Origin: Opeltia flavorubescens
Taxonomy: Eukaryota > Ascomycota > Lecanoromycetes > Teloschistales > Teloschistaceae
DNA length: 64,000 nucleotides
Assembly (NCBI GenBank): GCA_000442125.1
Contig: KE546971.1
Coordinates: 994,583-1,058,582 of the forward strand
Direction: 5' to 3'
Made by a program: the position numbers and the translations under genes. Positions 43,019 to 55,347 of this stretch are shown here, in pieces (position 1 is the stretch's first letter; the number at the start of each line of letters is the position of its first letter). The notes under the pieces are model-generated. The model ran no database searches, had not been told where the DNA came from, and worked only from the letters and a program-made list of their open reading frames with translations.

Positions 43019-45194
43019 TTACAACCTTCCCCATCCATGTGAACTCTTTCCAAGCCACCACGCCCCTCCAGCGGCAATTTGCCAAACCCCATACCCAACC
43101 GCCATCTCCATCCCAAAGCAAAGTATCATCTTCCGGGCGTAGTCCATGGCACCGCCTCCTCTCAACCCCATTCCGAACCATGTTCCCAATGGATATATTT
43201 CATTACGTAAACGCAAGGAGGACTCCAATCCATTGCCAGCACTACTGAGATAAGCGAACGCAACGGAGCGGACGAGAAGGGCTTCCAAGGGCAGAAGGAG
43301 AGCATGTGTGATCGTGGTAGAAATGAGAGCAGAGATCGTGCTGGTCGCGAAGTTTGTGAGCAACGTGACGCGATGCGTCGGTCTAGAATCGTCGTGAAAG
43401 GTCATAAGGTCCTTAGCAGTGGCAGGCGCAGACGAAGAGAATGAATCCGGGGGACAAAAGTTTGTCGCATTGTGCCGGATTCCTGGGTTTTCTGCTCGCG
43501 AAGGACTTCTGCTTCTAGGTTCTTCTTGCACTCCTTGTTCTTGAGCGGACTCGAAAGGATTTGTACACGCTGATGCAGATTGATTCTGGTGTATCGATAT
43601 GTTGGGGCTAAGATACCAGATCTTCGAAATGAAGTCTTTTGACATCATGGACTTGTACCATAAGATCATGGACGCCATCCGATCGCGGATCGCAGCCCAG
43701 TCTTTCCCGGCGAGCTCTCGCACAGTTCTCACATCTTCTACTAGCAGTAAATTCCTTCTCTTGTCATACCTGAAGTTGAGGCCGAGAACACCCAAGACGT
43801 GCTCTCCTCTATGTAGCGCTACTTCTACTGACGCTCTATCGGGATTGTCCGGTTTCGGTAAGGCGAGCTTGATGTATTGAAACAATTTCCCGTGAACGAC
43901 AGTCCGCGCAGACTGGAGAGCATAGTTGAGTATGATAGGGGAGCATGCTAAGGATAATAGGTAATCAATCATAGAATATACATGCAGATGTTTTGGTAGA
44001 CTTATCGGTTGTATCATTGACGCCTGCGTGAAAGGGACCAAAGCCATGATACCAGGGAGAAATGATCGGAGAGATTTCAACCCGAGTCCTTGTAATATAG
44101 AATGGAACTGCAGGGTAGCAATCACAGTCAAGTAGTAGATCCAGACACTAGTTTTCTTGTTAGTGATCAAATATGCTGAGAATTGCCCCAGTCCTCCGTA
44201 CCAATATCGAAATGTCTCAGCACCACACCATAAGAAGTACCTGAACCTTGGCGATTTCATGTGCCCGACCCTCGAAATCACAAAGTCCTCATATAAACGG
44301 TGAGTGGAACTTCGAACGCCGAACTGTCTCGAGAATTTAATTAAGAAGTCTCCTGGGAAGCCACCGAACAATAGCAGTAGTGGGCCCGAGTTTGCCCACT
44401 CCCTCTTAAGGGATCTAGAGAGAGGAGTACCAGCATAGATTCGGAAGGTCTACCAAAAATAGTCAGACGGAGCACTTTCTGGGGCTGAGACGGAGAAGTT
44501 TCCGAGCTTGTACCTGCAATCGGTTCCTGAGATAGGTGAATCGGCCATGAACCAGACTCGATACTCCAAAGTAGGCTCTGTCAATCCAAAAGCCATCTTC
44601 CGTTTCATATTCAACCTCTCCGTAACGCTCATCTAAAGAACCACCATCCTCTGATGCTTGGATGACAATCGAGCTTCTCGCGCTTTGATCCGTTGTGGTA
44701 AGGTAACCGAGCGAGGCTAGAACGTCGTTCTGAGCTCTTCTTGACGCACGAGATGATGCTCGTGAAGCGAGATTCTGTGGATGCCCTCGATTATCAAATT
44801 GCTGGATGTATGAAGGAGAGCTCGGTCCTAGAGAATCGATCTCTGTAACCCTGGAATTGGCTCCTGATCCATCGGCTTCCTCTGGGAGTATCTGCTCTGC
44901 TTCTTCGCATTCTACCGGGACCTGCCCATTTTGAAGAGGTGAATACGCGGAGCGGCCCTATGCGAATTAAAAAAGTGTAGTAGCGATGGGTCGGTAATGA
45001 AAGCTGACATAATGTGAAGAACGAAGCTCTGTAACTAGAAAAGCATGAAACAAGATGCTAAAAAGACGTAGAGTGTAGAGTGCAGGGTAGACATAACACA
45101 ACGTTAAATCAGGATGGAAAAGCTTTCCAAACGACTTCAAGTAAAGCAAAGTACCTACAAGGGCCAGTCGAGTCAGAAAAGGTCTACGCCCCAT
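43019..45194 (-). CDS. Multi-pass membrane protein of unknown function
   Basis: Family not recognised; 636 aa. Exons are 45159-45194 (12 codons, MGRRPFLTRLAL), 44514-44957 and 43019-44449, with introns of 201 and 64 nt. Exon 2 has no internal start and is found only by splicing: it gives GRSAYSPLQNGQVPVECEE, a Ser/Arg-rich stretch, then FWIDRAYFGVSSLVHGRFTY ending RNRLQ. Exon 3 continues TFRIYAGTPLSRSLKREWAN, GGFPGDFLIKFSRQFGVRSS and RYFLWCGAETFRYWYGGLGQ. Several hydrophobic segments follow (TSVWIYYLTVIATLQFHSIL, SMIDYLLSLACSPIILNYAL, ITHALLLPLEALLVRSVAFA) and a Gly-rich C-terminus (MGLRGGGAMDYARKM). Probably a fungal-specific organelle or ER membrane protein. The first exon is the least certain part: the 201-nt intron is long for this window. 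Converges on SAD1. Confidence 0.65.
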
Positions 45195-45544
45195 CTTGTC
45201 ATGAATGTTAGCTGGCTAGGTTACTTTCGATTTTTTGGGATGCTATCCTTGGTAGTGGATAGCTTTGTAGAGTCGTTGCCATGACGGTTAAGCTTTAATA
45301 GCTGTAGATTCGACTGTTAGTTACAACGCTGCGTCTCGATGGAAAGAGCGAGCTTGTTAGCTCCTTCAGGCCCCTGTCGTTTACCCCGGATTTTCTTTGC
45401 AGTAGCGACGGGAGGAAGCCGCTGGTCCGCTGATAAGATAACACAAGCTTGATCATTCTTCAACATTAGCAATTTCATTTTCTGGGTGCGCTGCGAGAAT
45501 TGCTGGGCCATTCCAGCTTTCCTTCGATCATTTATCAGCCCGGT
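45195..45544. promoter_or_regulatory. Divergent promoter, membrane-protein gene and UTP13
   Basis: 350-bp head-to-head spacer. No element recognised. Confidence 0.4.
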
Positions 45545-48366
45545 ATGACATCGCGAAACACTGTAATTACTACCTTTGAGCCTGCAAGAGTAATTCAGCC
45601 GATATACACTGGCGGCGATGTAGCGCTCGATAGAGAGGGTCGGATACTCGCGACTTGTCTAGGAGAAGAGGCCATCTTGACCAATCTTCAGACCGGACGA
45701 GCGCTAGCACGTGTAGAAGGAGTAGGTATGCACTCACGCTCAGGCATACGAGGGCTTTACTGATCACTATACAGGATGGAGAAGTACTTACTGCGCTTGC
45801 CAGTAGGCTCTCCAACAATTGTCGTACCAGGCAAGATAAAAAGCTCATTCGATGACCAGTCACTCCGTCTGGATCACATCTGATAACATGTTCGCGCTCC
45901 CTGTCGATGCAAATTTACTCGCTGCAGCCTTCTGAAGATGACCAGCCACTTTTGTCACCGAATCTGCTACGAACCTTGAAACCTCACTCGACCCCTGTTG
46001 TCACTATTACTGTGGATAGCACAAGCACGTTGCTTGCGACTGGCAGTGCCGATGGTGTCATCAAAGTCTGGGATATAAGGGGAGGATTCGTTACCCACAC
46101 CTTCAAAGGTCATAATGGCGTAATATCAGCTCTTCACTTCTTCGAAGCCGTAAGCCCGGAGCCGGAGGTGGAACAAAAGAAAAAAGGCCGGAAAGATGCT
46201 CGGCTTGAAGACGTCACTATGGACGGTGTAATACATGGAGACACGGCCACTGCTCGGTTTCGGCTCGCTTCTGGGAGTGAGGATGGAAAGATCCGGATAT
46301 GGAATCTGTCAAAAAGGAAATCTGTTGCCGTACTCGATTCGCACGTGTCAGTCGTTCGAGGTCTCGAGTTCTCTCCACTAGTCAATGCATTGGTTTCCGC
46401 TAGTCGAGACAAGACTGCTATCCTGTGGGACGCTCAGACGTGGAAAAGCAAGAGAGTGATTCCTATCCTGGAAAGAGTGGAGGCCGTAGGCTTCATTAAC
46501 AACTCTGCTTGCATATACACTGGAGGTGAATCTGGCAAGATACGAATATGGTCATCGCAGACTAGTAGGGAGTTAACTCAGGAGCATTCCGATGGCGGAG
46601 AAGGCAACGAGATCATACGCATTTTGCACAATCAAGAATTGAATACCTTAATGAGTATACACACAGATCAAAGCTTAATACTTCAATCCATACCAGTATT
46701 CCCAAGAGACGGCGGGTCAGATGTAATACTTGAACCTCTACCTCAGATACGACGGATATCCGGCACCCATGATGAGATAATCGATCTGGCATACGTGACG
46801 CCAGACCATTCACTGCTGGCTTTGGCAACCAACTCAGAAGACATCCGACTTGTCTCCGTGGCTCATGGAGATCTGAATTCGTCTTCAGGGTCAAACGGAA
46901 ATTACTTTGGTGCTGATGTTGCTCTGCTACAAGGTCATGAGGATATCATCATCTGCATCGACGTTGACTGGTCGGGATGCTGGCTTGCAACAGGAGCAAA
47001 GGATAATACTGCTCGTCTATGGAAAGTCGACCATACTCACAGATCTTATCAGCCTTACGCAACGTATACCGGCCACGCAGAGTCAATTGGAGCCATATCA
47101 TTGCCTCAACAACCGCTTACTTCGAAGCAAAATGATACCAACCCTCTCGATCATCCTCCACCTTTCTTACTCACAGGTTCTCAAGACAAAACCATAAAGC
47201 GATGGGAGATTGCGAGGCCAGTCTCCAAAAAAGGAACTCATCCATCATCACGAACCCTTTACACCCGCAAAGCTCACGACAAAGACATTAATGCCATCTC
47301 GGTCAACCATAACAACACTCTTTTCGCCTCAGCCTCTCAAGACCGCACCGTCAAAATATGGTCTGTCGAGGAAGGCGAAGTCCAAGGCATTCTCCGTGGC
47401 CACCGTCGAGGTGTATGGTCTGTGAAATTTGCCCCAAAGGACACCCCGCCCATCAGCGGCGACGGCACCGGCCCCGCAAGCTCCCGTCATGGCCTCGTAC
47501 TTACTGGAAGCGGCGACAAGACGGTTAAAATATGGAGCCTCAGCGACTACAGTTGTCTACGTACCATGGAAGGCCATACCAATAGCGTGCTTAAGGTCCT
47601 CTGGATGCCGCTCCCTTCATCCTCTGATCAATTGAAAAGACCCGTCCATATCGCCTCTGCTGGCGGCGACGGTCTTGTCAAGATCTGGGACGCGAATACC
47701 GGCGAACCGGCTTGCACGCTCGACAATCACACCGACCGTATCTGGGCGCTGACAGTGGACCCTTCAACCAACACGCTCGTCTCCGGCGGTGGCGACAGCG
47801 TGGTCACGTTTTGGAAAGACACCACGTCCAACACCATCGCCGCGGCGGCAGCGGCTTCCACGGCAAGGGTAGAGCAAGAACAACAACTGATGAATTATAC
47901 CCATGCGGGAAATTACCGGGAAGCTATCATCCTGGCTTTGACACTTAACCATCCCGCACGACTGCTGGCTCTATTCCAAGGGGTTGTGGGTCGTAGTCCT
48001 CCTGAAGAAGGGTCTTTGAGTGGAGTCAAAGCTGTTGATGAGGTGCTGATGAATTTATCCGACGAGCAGCTTCTGGAGCTCCTGAGGAGACTGAGGGATT
48101 GGAATACTAATGCTCGGACAGCGGTGGTGGCGCAGAGGATATTGAACGTGGTTGTAAGGTCGTATCCTGCGGAAAGGCTGGTTGGATTGAGAGGGAGGGG
48201 CTGGAAAGAAGTTGTTGATGGGTTGAGGGCGTATACGGAGAGGCATTTCAAGCGGATGGCAGAGCTGGTGGATGAGAGTTACCTTGTGGAGTATACCCTC
48301 AGAGAAATGGAGGAGGTGGGATTCGTTGGTGGAGAGGTAGGATTAGGCGAAGTCGCTATGGTCTAA
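45545..48366 (+). CDS. UTP13: SSU processome WD40 protein UTP13
   Basis: Component of the UTP-B subcomplex of the small-subunit processome, acting on pre-18S rRNA with U3 snoRNA; 903 aa. Exons are 45545-45721, 45775-45802 (28 nt) and 45860-48366. Splicing gives EPARVIQPIYTGGDVALDRE, then ARVEGDGEVLTALA, then ITPSGSHLITCSRSLSMQIY, the family's opening blades. Two tandem WD40 propellers follow, with repeats such as LLATGSADGVIKVWDI, ALVSASRDKTAILWD, WLATGAKDNTARLWKV, FLLTGSQDKTIKRWEI, LFASASQDRTVKIWSV, LVLTGSGDKTVKIWSL and HIASAGGDGLVKIWD. The C-terminal Utp13 helical domain includes LMNYTHAGNYREAIILALTL and LLELLRRLRDWNTNARTAVV. Converges tightly on SPP2, with 85 bp between stops. Confidence 0.95.
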
Positions 48367-48451
48367 AGGAATTATGTTGTAAAAGGAGAAATGCATATTT
48401 TCCCGAAATCAGCTTGATATTCTCAACAACTACTATCAGAAATACGTCCTT

Positions 48452-49921
48452 CTAGTACACTTCGTGCCTTCTCCTGGGGGTATCATCATATTCTTCCCTC
48501 GACCTGTGACTATGCCTTGAATCATCACTCCCATACCTGTCTCTCCTTCTACGCTCCCTCTCTTTGCGGTTATCAACGTCAGTGCCTTTCCTTTTACTGT
48601 GACGACGACGTTCTCCAGAGCTGCTCCTCTCCCTTCTGGACGATCCACGCCGATGACCAGATGATCGGCTTCGCTCACGCTGCGACGAGTGGTGTCTAGA
48701 ATCACTCGATCTGCTTCTTTCTCTCCTTCTCGATCTTGACGAGCCGTCTGCATGTGCCTTCTCCTTCTCCTTCCTCTTCCGCTCACTCTTTTTCTCGTTG
48801 TCGATCGCCAAATTTCGATCCCTCCTCTCTCTCCACTCCCTCTCCTCTATCATCTGCTTTTCCTTCTTCGCCTGCAGCTCCTCCTCCGTCAACATTTCCC
48901 CAGTCTTGCTATTCTTCAGTAAGACTGGGTTATACATCTTATCCATCTTCTTGTTGTGTTTGCCCTTCGTTACTTTGCCCCACGCACCCAGCTCGTCTCC
49001 CACCCCACCAGGAACCTCCTTGGCTCCTATCCCGAGCAATGCCGGTCGTCTTTCTACTGCCCTGGCTTTACTGACTTGATCTTTCCTCTTCCCCACCACC
49101 TCCCCTTCCTTCCACCCCATGCCACGTAACATGCCCAACCCAAACTCCTCTACCGGCACCCGTGCATAATCGTCAAGACTCGCAGAGTCCGGTCTCGCGG
49201 CGACGTCGGAGCGGAATTGATCGTCTTCGTTCATGCCAGCCATCCCGTTTCTGTAATCCTGCTCATCCCCCTCATTGGTCTGCGACACAGCTGGAACCAC
49301 AAGCGTGGACTTCTTCGATCCGTCGCCGAGCAATGCCTCCAAGGCTTCCTCATCGGCAGATTTAGGTCCTCTCTCCTCTTCGACTTTCCCACTCGTAATC
49401 ATCTCAACATCTCCATCCCGATCTTTTGCCTCTTCCTTGGGCGGTAGAGAGACAAACTGCAGCCCCGAACGCTGACTCACTTCATCCCTCTCTACATTCC
49501 CAACCCCCTTCGTTTGGCCCGGTCGGGAAACACCATTTCTTTGCGTCTGCACCTCTGCCGGCAACATATTCTTGCTCTTCTTCCCTTTCCTCCGGCTTTC
49601 TTCCCGCCAGTCTCGATTCTTCAACCCTTGTATCACAAGCGGTTGTTTTGCTTTTTCGAAGCCATTGATACTGATGGCGCCCCCGGCAGAGTTGTCGAAA
49701 GCGGATACTAGTTGAGAAGAACGCTGCGCAGGATCCTCAGCGTCGCCATCGGAATCAGAGCCATCGTTGAGGGAGGAGGAGTGAGGGCGTTTACGTGGGT
49801 TGAGGGATGATGAGATGGTTCCGGTGGGATTTGAACGTTTAACTTTTGATGCTCCGAGGGATATGGAGATAGGCTTTGATGAGACAGAAGCAGAAGTCTC
49901 CAGAAGATTGGCAGAGGGCAT
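48452..49921 (-). CDS. SPP2: Spliceosome factor SPP2/GPKOW-like G-patch protein
   Basis: G-patch partner of the DEAH helicase Prp2, needed for the first catalytic step of splicing; 489 aa, intronless. N-terminal block SKPISISLGASKVKRSN opens the Spp2 family, followed by a low-complexity Ser/Asp region. The middle has ERDEVSQRSGLQFVSLP. The G-patch is about residues 265-300: VPVEEFGLGMLRGMGWKEGE, with the aromatic/Gly spacing of the domain. A conserved KOW-side element RRPALLGIGAKEVPGG and GKHNKKMDKMYNPVLLK follow. The last 130 residues are Arg/Ser-rich (RSRRRERSRSSDSRHHSS), RS-like, as in many splicing factors. The C-terminal extension is long compared with yeast Spp2, as expected in filamentous fungi. 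Confidence 0.88.
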   Translation of the reverse strand: MPSANLLETSASVSSKPISISLGASKVKRSNPTGTISSSLNPRKRPHSSSLNDGSDSDGDAEDPAQRSSQLVSAFDNSAGGAISINGFEKAKQPLVIQGLKNRDWREESRRKGKKSKNMLPAEVQTQRNGVSRPGQTKGVGNVERDEVSQRSGLQFVSLPPKEEAKDRDGDVEMITSGKVEEERGPKSADEEALEALLGDGSKKSTLVVPAVSQTNEGDEQDYRNGMAGMNEDDQFRSDVAARPDSASLDDYARVPVEEFGLGMLRGMGWKEGEVVGKRKDQVSKARAVERRPALLGIGAKEVPGGVGDELGAWGKVTKGKHNKKMDKMYNPVLLKNSKTGEMLTEEELQAKKEKQMIEEREWRERRDRNLAIDNEKKSERKRKEKEKAHADGSSRSRRRERSRSSDSRHHSSQRERSRSSGHRRGSSRRERSSSGERRRHSKRKGTDVDNRKERERRRRDRYGSDDSRHSHRSREEYDDTPRRRHEVY

Positions 49922-50343
49922 AATAGACGACGAGGGGGTAGAAAGGAATTGGTGTATTATGGCAACATACAGTAGGTAAAGTGAGAGGAAGCTGATACGC
50001 TATTCTACTTACGGCGGATAAAGCTTAAATAGGTAAGGTGTCTCGGGTGTCTGAGGAAATGTAGCCCTATCATTACATAAGCCCAATAGGATGCCACGAT
50101 GCATTACTTCGAGATGAAAAAGGGTCACGAGAGCCTAATTCGTTTGTAATTTGTTTTTCGATTTTATAATGGTGAGCAGATTCAAATCATTGCTCACTAT
50201 ATGATGAATTGATCGTGACTATGTACAATCGCTTTCCGCCTCTTGCCCCTGTTCCACTACCAAAACGGCGACCCTCATGGTGTGATACATCAAAATATGT
50301 ACATTAATAATTATAAAGTGGTTGCTGATCACGCCAATCCAGC
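49922..50343. other. Spacer, EAF1 3' end and SPP2 promoter
   Basis: 422 bp between two minus-strand genes. AT-rich. No gene seen. Confidence 0.35.
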
Positions 50344-53300
50344 TCAATGTCCTCCAGCAACTTGTGCTTGCGACGGGACAAGGTTAGGGCTCGGATGCGA
50401 ACCTTGAGCGCTGGGTGTGCGATGGATCTGAGGAGTAGCACCTCGGCTTGATGGCTGCTGCCCGCTGTGAGGCGTGCTGCTGCTCCTATTCTGCTGGTGC
50501 TGCTGCTGATTACGAATCATCTGTGTGTATTGCTGTGTTGTGGTGAGTGGGTTTGCATTCATCATCGCCGCGGCCGCCGCCGGTTGCTGTTGAGATGAGC
50601 CGGTAAGGTTACCAATCGGGTGACCATTCATCGCAGCATTGACACTGTTCCCGGCAGCTGCTTGCATCGCCGCGTGGGCATGACTGTGGTACTGCTTCAA
50701 CCGATCGGTTGCCATCTGTGATATCTGCTCATGGGTCGCGTTGGGGTTCCGCACTCTCAACTGGCTCATGATTTGATTGATGGTGGGCATCATGCCGCTC
50801 GAAAGGGCTTGTGGCTGTGAAGGGTTTGTTAATCGAGGAGACGAAGATGAGCCATTGGGCGTCGGAGCCCCATTCGCAGACGGACTTCCGGATTGACGCT
50901 GAAAGGTAGCATGACTTGAAGATCCGTTGGGAGGCAAGAAGTTCGAGTTGCTAAGGTTAGGTGATGTTTGTCCGTTCATCTGCGTATGATGCTGCTGCTG
51001 CTGCTGACGTTGCTGCTGTTGCTGCAAAAACCTTTGCTGTTCGGCTTGGACTCGGCTTACTTCCTGGAAAACACGCTGATTGTCGGAGGCCATCTGCGGA
51101 GGTAATCGCGCCGGGCCCAGCATAGGAGCTGGCTGCATCGGCGCGTGAGGGATTCCCTGTTGGTTCGTCGGAAACATACCATTGGTTTGAACGCCGTTTG
51201 AAGGTCGAGACATTTGCGGCAGCCTAGGTTGGCTGGCAATGTTCTGCTGGATTTGCCCGTTAGGCAACAGACTGGCTGGACCATTGCCGTTCGGTAGTGC
51301 TTGGATAGCGTTTCGATTGGGTTGCGCCAAACTGGCACCGGAGGGATGCTGGTTTGGTTGTACGCCAGCTCTTTGCGCGGCATGGACCTATTATGTCAGC
51401 TGCGCTTGACGGCTGCTTAGTAGATAGATTTACCTTCTGCTGCTGTATCATTTGCATCCTGTACATTCTTGCTTGCTCCTGCATTTTCATGTCTCGTTCG
51501 TGTCTAAGCCGACTGAACTCTTGGGGTGTCTGCATCGTCGGTCTCGGATGGGCGGCCGCGGCTTTTCGAGTTGCGGCAGCCTCCATTACTGTACATCGTC
51601 AGTCGAAGTCTTTTGGCGGCAGATGCCGATGTGAGGAACAACGTGATCAGCCAAAGGTCTAAACAGGAAGACAATACCTTTTTCGGGTTTCTTGATAGTC
51701 GCTTCACGCTTCCTGGCTAGGTTCTTCATTGCGTTGACAAGGTGGACATGTTTCATGTTCCTTCTTCGCTCAACCCAGAAGGGCTGCGTACTTCGCCGTC
51801 TAGGGGGTATGTTGCCGGCCTGCTGCTGTTGCAATCCTTGTTGCTGAGCCTCGTGTGTAGTCTGAGCAGCTTGAAGTCTTTGATGGTAGGCTCGGAAATA
51901 CTGGGTCTTAGCCATCTCAGCCGGGAGACCCTCGAGGCCTATCCATCTTTCAAAACACTCCCATGGCGTTCGCCGTTCCGCTCCGGAGGAGTAGGCGGAA
52001 GGAAAGGATAGGCAACTGGAGATTAGTGACCAATTATAAGCGTACTCACGGACAAGCCGGCGAAGTTCGTCGTCCTCCGCATGTGTCCATTGAGAGGAAT
52101 TTCGAGATTCAAAGAAGCTCTGCGATGGCATGACATGCTCAGACGGTGGCCTAAATGCATGCCCTGCATGTATCCGGTCCCTTATGTGTTTGTTCTCCGG
52201 ATTGAACAGAGCCACATCATCCTGTTTCGGCGGTGGATCAGGCGTCTTGTCGTCCGAATCTGCCACGCCTGTAGAGAGATACTCGCGATCGTCGTCTGCA
52301 TTGGCATATTCATAGCGACTTTTCTTACGTGGTGGGCCTTCGTTGTGGCTTATCAGTTTTCCCTCAGCGAACCTAGAAACGGGTAGGATTGCGGTCTTCC
52401 ATTCCTTATCTGGTGTTCCCCTGCTTTGAAGAAGGGCTGCTTGCTGGATCTCGACCGACGGTTGGTACAGTGGTAATTCCTGTAGAAGCTTGTCGGCGCT
52501 AGGGGTTCTTTCGAGTCCAAAATAGAACATATCAGGTGCCATGGAGAAGATAGCGGCAGGNGCTTTCCTTGACAAATCAGTTATATTATCCGTTTCATCT
52601 TCTGCAGCATCACTCAAGTCATCTTCACCCGAGGGAACTAGATCTGGAGTCGGGGCTGTTTCCGGAGCTTGAATAGATGGCGGCGACCGTGCTTTGATCT
52701 GAAGCACGAGGCGTTCTTCCCTTGAGCTGGTAACCCATTGCGCACACCAATTCGCCACGCTGCTAGCAGCTACCATTTTCCATTTTCGTTCTTCACGGAA
52801 GTCCGTTCGAAGCCATTTCATTTGGCTCAATACAACGTCCCAATGAAGTGTAGGCCGAGTCGGTTCGACTGACCTTTCCAACTGACGTAAGGACCAGCGG
52901 TTAGTCCTTTGCAATTGATCGATTCTACTCAGTATGCGGCAATCTTGCTGCTCGTGGTAGTCCACATAATGATTCTCTGTAGTCAATGTCTTCGATGCAG
53001 AACCAATGAGTCTGTTTATGGCTGGTGCTCTTGGGGGTGACGTCGCCTGTGCATGAAAAAGCGGTAGGAAATACTCATAGTTCCTTGCTTTAACTTCAGC
53101 AACTTCGGTTTCCCAGGATCGTTGTTTCTCCATATTCCGATCGGGTTGTAGCTGCTGCTTTCGAGCAAAGACGACGGTCGACAATTTGCTCTTCTCCTTT
53201 TCCTTAAGCTCGCTGAGGCGTAACCGAAATGTAGCCGGATCTGGAGACGCCACAGAGATCGATGATTTTGGACTTTGTAAACCAGCATCTCTGCCGGAAT

Positions 53301-54995
53301 CTATGTTTATCCTTTCAGTGACACTCTTGTCTAGGTGCGGAGTTACGGGCTTTGGGATCTCGCCAAGAATCTCAGATACAGACTTGTGTCTGAGTGCTCC
53401 GGATGATACCCTTGTAGTCATTCGTTCCGGCGGCGAATGAGCTTGTGCTGAGCCTTGACTCGCTCTTGCTGAAGTTGCTGAATCTGGGGGAGTGTGACTA
53501 CTAGCGACACCGCTTTCCAAAGGTTTCTTGAAGCTTAACACCTTCGATGATTCTGAGGATATTCCAGTATCTATTCGCATTGGAGGTCGCTGGCTAAATG
53601 TTATATCCTTGGCGATGTCGCTGGCCATCCCAGGATGAACATGGTTACGTAGGCCTGAGAACTGCGACGCAACACCTACATGCTGCTGATCGCGTTCGAA
53701 CCCTTGTATTGGTTGGACCTCCGAATTGGATATCGGAGAGGTAGGTTGAGGTTCTTTATCAACCTCGTTGAGCCTGGAGTAAGTATCGTTAGGTCCAGTA
53801 TTGTTAGATGTCTCTAGTGGCAAGATTTCTAGATGTGGTTCAGAATTTTGGCCCCCTGAGGGTTGAACCTCCTTGAGCTGTAGTTGCTCATCGGTGGCGA
53901 CGTAGGGAGAGCCATCGATAACGGCATCAGAACGAGCCTTGGGCGTCTGCGCATTCAACAGACCATCACCCTCGATTTGACCGGTGCCTTGGCTCAAGTC
54001 CAGCTCAGTCGAAATTTGGTGGTTGGGCTCTTTGTCAGGTTGGGAAGTCTCATGGGGAGAATGCCGACTTGGTAACTGAGCAGGAGAGCGATCCCCATCC
54101 GCTCCATGGCTGAAAGATGGCTGACGACCAAGATCTGATTTAGCAGAGTCAAGATTTTCCCAGCGCTCCTCTTGCTGTTCTTTCGGCGCAAGGTGAACAC
54201 TATGTACTCCATCACGTCTATTCTCGGCCTCGAGGTGTGCAGAGCCGGGCTCAGAAAGATTGTTAGCATCATCAGCTAGTAGAGATGCTGTTTCGACAGG
54301 TCTAATAACTTGGGATTCAATCGAATCCGCAGTTACGCCCACATCCAGCTCGTTGACGACTTTAGATATGGCTGTAGCATGTTTCTCGACATCGTTTGTA
54401 TGACTATGTGGTGCTCCAGATTCATCGAGGCCTGACAGATCCTGGTTTCGCTTTGATAATGCTATTACATCGGGATGATCCAAAGTAGTGGATGGCACCG
54501 AGCCAGTACTGTCATCAAGGGTGTGAGCCGGTTGCGGTGCATCCTCTCCGATTGTGGGCTTAGGTGCCAAAGACCGGTCGATCGCAAGAGTGGTATCATC
54601 TTGAAGTTGACCTGTAGGAGAGAGGTGGCTTTGCGAAAGCTTTGGGCTTAAATGAGGTAGGGTGGATGGGTTGAAAGAACGGCCTCTGGTTTGTAGTCAG
54701 CTTTGCTGGTATCCGGCATACGGATAGAAAGTCTTGCATTGAGAGGTCATTTGTTTCCAAAAACAGCCGTTCTCCAGCGAGGTCGATATCTAGTAGACTC
54801 GAGGCGTCGAGCGATTGCTTTTTGATGTTCGAAAGAACAGCTGCCGACCGGTAAATATCGAGCAGCAAGGAACTCCGCCGTTGGATACATTTTCTATAGG
54901 ATAATCGTAAGTAATCATCAATCGAAGAGCATTAGCAAAAAGGCTACATACTCTAGTTCTTCACGTTTCGCAAGAAGGGTAGCCTCTCGTGTCAT
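50344..54995 (-). CDS. VID21: NuA4 scaffold subunit EAF1/VID21 (HSA and SANT domains)
   Basis: Scaffold of the NuA4 histone acetyltransferase; about 1468 aa. Exons are 54952-54995, 54738-54893, 51678-54685, 51434-51588 and 50344-51387. Exon 1 starts MTREATLLAKREELE; the upstream frame has no other ATG. The second intron appears to be GC-AG (54686-54737), because it alone gives the conserved FLETNDLSIGRSFNPSTLPH block in frame. The large exon encodes a long disordered region, then an HSA domain about 675-715 (VVLSQMKWLRTDFREERKWK, SSVANWCAQWV) and a SANT/Myb domain about 930-995 (WTHAEDDELRRLVREYAYNW, RTPWECFERWIG). The C-terminus is Gln/Asn/Pro-rich with polyQ runs (CAG/CAA mixed, about 50990-51030). 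An N at 52561 masks one residue. The HSA-SANT order fits EAF1/VID21, not Swr1-type ATPases. Confidence 0.88.
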
Positions 54996-55347
54996 TTGGG
55001 AGATGGAGGGCTGCGTCGGCTCATATCGCTCTCAGTCACGGTCGCAAAATCACCGACTCGCGAGTTACGAGGCTTTTCTGACTGAACAGCGCACTCTGAT
55101 TGCAACATTAGTTCAGAAAGTATGAATCATATGTTGATTCTGCATTTTCAGATGTTATTTTGATGAAACAAGTGCTCGGCGTCGTGATTTTGATGGGAAG
55201 GCTTCTGGTGCAGTGCCTATGCTGAGGTTCGGTTTTCAGGCGGGAGAGACGGCGGAACGTCCCACATCACATACGCGAGCCCTCCAACAATAATTTACTC
55301 CAGTCCTCGTTTACCATCTCACAACTTGCCACAAGCCAACAACAACT
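54996..55347. promoter_or_regulatory. Divergent promoter EAF1/MAK11
   Basis: 352-bp head-to-head spacer between the EAF1 and MAK11 start codons. No element recognised. Confidence 0.4.

Noticed and set aside
42844-43116. Minus-strand ORF with Gly-Met/Gly-Ile repeats
   Set aside because: It is the translation of the small tandem repeat and the end of the membrane-protein gene in another frame.
53016-53440. Short ORFs within the EAF1 region on both strands
   Set aside because: Out-of-frame shadows of the large EAF1 exon.
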